From Candidatus Stramentimicrobium fermentans (GTDB lineage Bacteria; Atribacterota; Phoenicimicrobiia; Phoenicimicrobiales; Stramentimicrobiaceae): DNA of 64,000 nucleotides. The notes beneath the pieces were generated by a model. The model was not told the DNA's origin. It did not search any database and worked only from the letters and a program-made list of their open reading frames with translations. Made by a program: the position numbers and the translations under genes. Shown here one piece after another: positions 63,933-64,000 of the stretch (position 1 is the first letter of the stretch; every line of letters starts with the position of its first letter). The stretch is from the NCBI GenBank assembly GCA_012520575.1, contig JAAYOB010000009.1, forward strand, positions 20,831-84,830. The letters run 5' to 3'.

Positions 63933-64000
63933 TTAAATCGAAAACTGCCTTTCCTCAATATTTTCTGATTCACAGACACCACACCCCTTACAGGCGGGGA
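63933..64000 (-). CDS. C-terminus of a cysteine-rich protein (runs off the window)
   Basis: The last 22 codons read PACKGCGVCESENIEERQFS followed by I and TAA at 63935..63933. The cysteines C-x2-C-x2-C look like part of a zinc or iron-sulfur site. The gene begins beyond the window and is probably cotranscribed with the YbaK-like gene. The family cannot be named from this piece. Confidence 0.5.
   Translation of the reverse strand, partial: PACKGCGVCESENIEERQFSI

Noticed and set aside
1..64000. CRISPR arrays, integrases, transposases or prophage genes
   Set aside because: No regularly spaced repeats and no recognisable recombinase or phage genes were seen on either strand.

Overview
The window is an AT-rich bacterial chromosome segment with dense, mostly minus-strand housekeeping genes. 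Two outer-membrane beta-barrel proteins ending in Phe, together with an LolA-like protein, suggest a cell with two membranes. A molybdopterin formate dehydrogenase beside HdrB/HdrC-type iron-sulfur proteins, a 4Fe-4S uracil-DNA glycosylase and a clostridial-type PurC suggest an anaerobe. An uncultured, deep-branching anaerobe such as a member of Atribacterota would fit, but I cannot prove the taxonomy from sequence alone.

Layout. 0-8.4 kb: 5' end of a peptide/nickel-type ABC permease gene, a PLP enzyme, purC, a cold-shock-like RRM protein, an FMN reductase, and fdhA-hdrB-hdrC. 8.6-13.8 kb: SIMPL protein, msrA, MoaD/ThiS-like protein, AEC transporter, M20 peptidase, ROK kinase. 14.4-21.2 kb: trehalose-6-phosphate synthase/phosphatase fusion, DUF2939 protein, AhpD-like protein, PEGA-repeat protein, HU, Asp23. 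21.5-28.7 kb: B12-binding radical SAM protein, TrkA/TrkH potassium uptake, D-Ala-D-Ala ligase-like enzyme, glycerate kinase. 29-35 kb: purine genes, transcribed purE-purL-purF-purM-purN. 35-42 kb: paired short ChrA proteins, split methionine-synthase pieces, PolX, family 4 UDG, Nif3-like protein. 42-46.5 kb: a possible operon of outer-membrane protein, SagB, NimA-like flavoprotein and zinc ribbon, then rpoZ and elbB. 46.7-52.7 kb: TetR, MMPL/RND exporter, LolA-like protein, outer-membrane protein. 52.7-58.9 kb: flavin reductase, TraB, Hsp20, acyltransferase, pdxS. 59-64 kb: tRNA-Ser, SRP RNA, dnaX, ybaB and recR, a common bacterial arrangement, plus nth and ybaK.

The most unusual signal is at gene starts. 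Four otherwise intact genes (ABC permease, FMN reductase, AEC transporter, NimA-like flavoprotein) have family-typical N-termini that begin at ATA. Each ATA lies 6-8 bases after a good Shine-Dalgarno sequence. Two of the four have no ATG, GTG or TTG available without losing conserved N-terminal sequence. The gaps between genes also hold many decayed genes (HAD, PIG-L deacetylase, diacylglycerol kinase, isoprenylcysteine methyltransferase type and several unrecognised). Most are broken by single-base gaps in homopolymers or by in-frame stops. The trehalose-phosphatase domain has Asn in place of its nucleophilic Asp. Several of these changes are of the G-to-A or C-to-T kind, which fits GC-to-AT mutation pressure under relaxed selection, although consensus errors in the assembly are a competing explanation for the frameshifts.

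No CRISPR array, prophage, intact insertion sequence or integron is visible.
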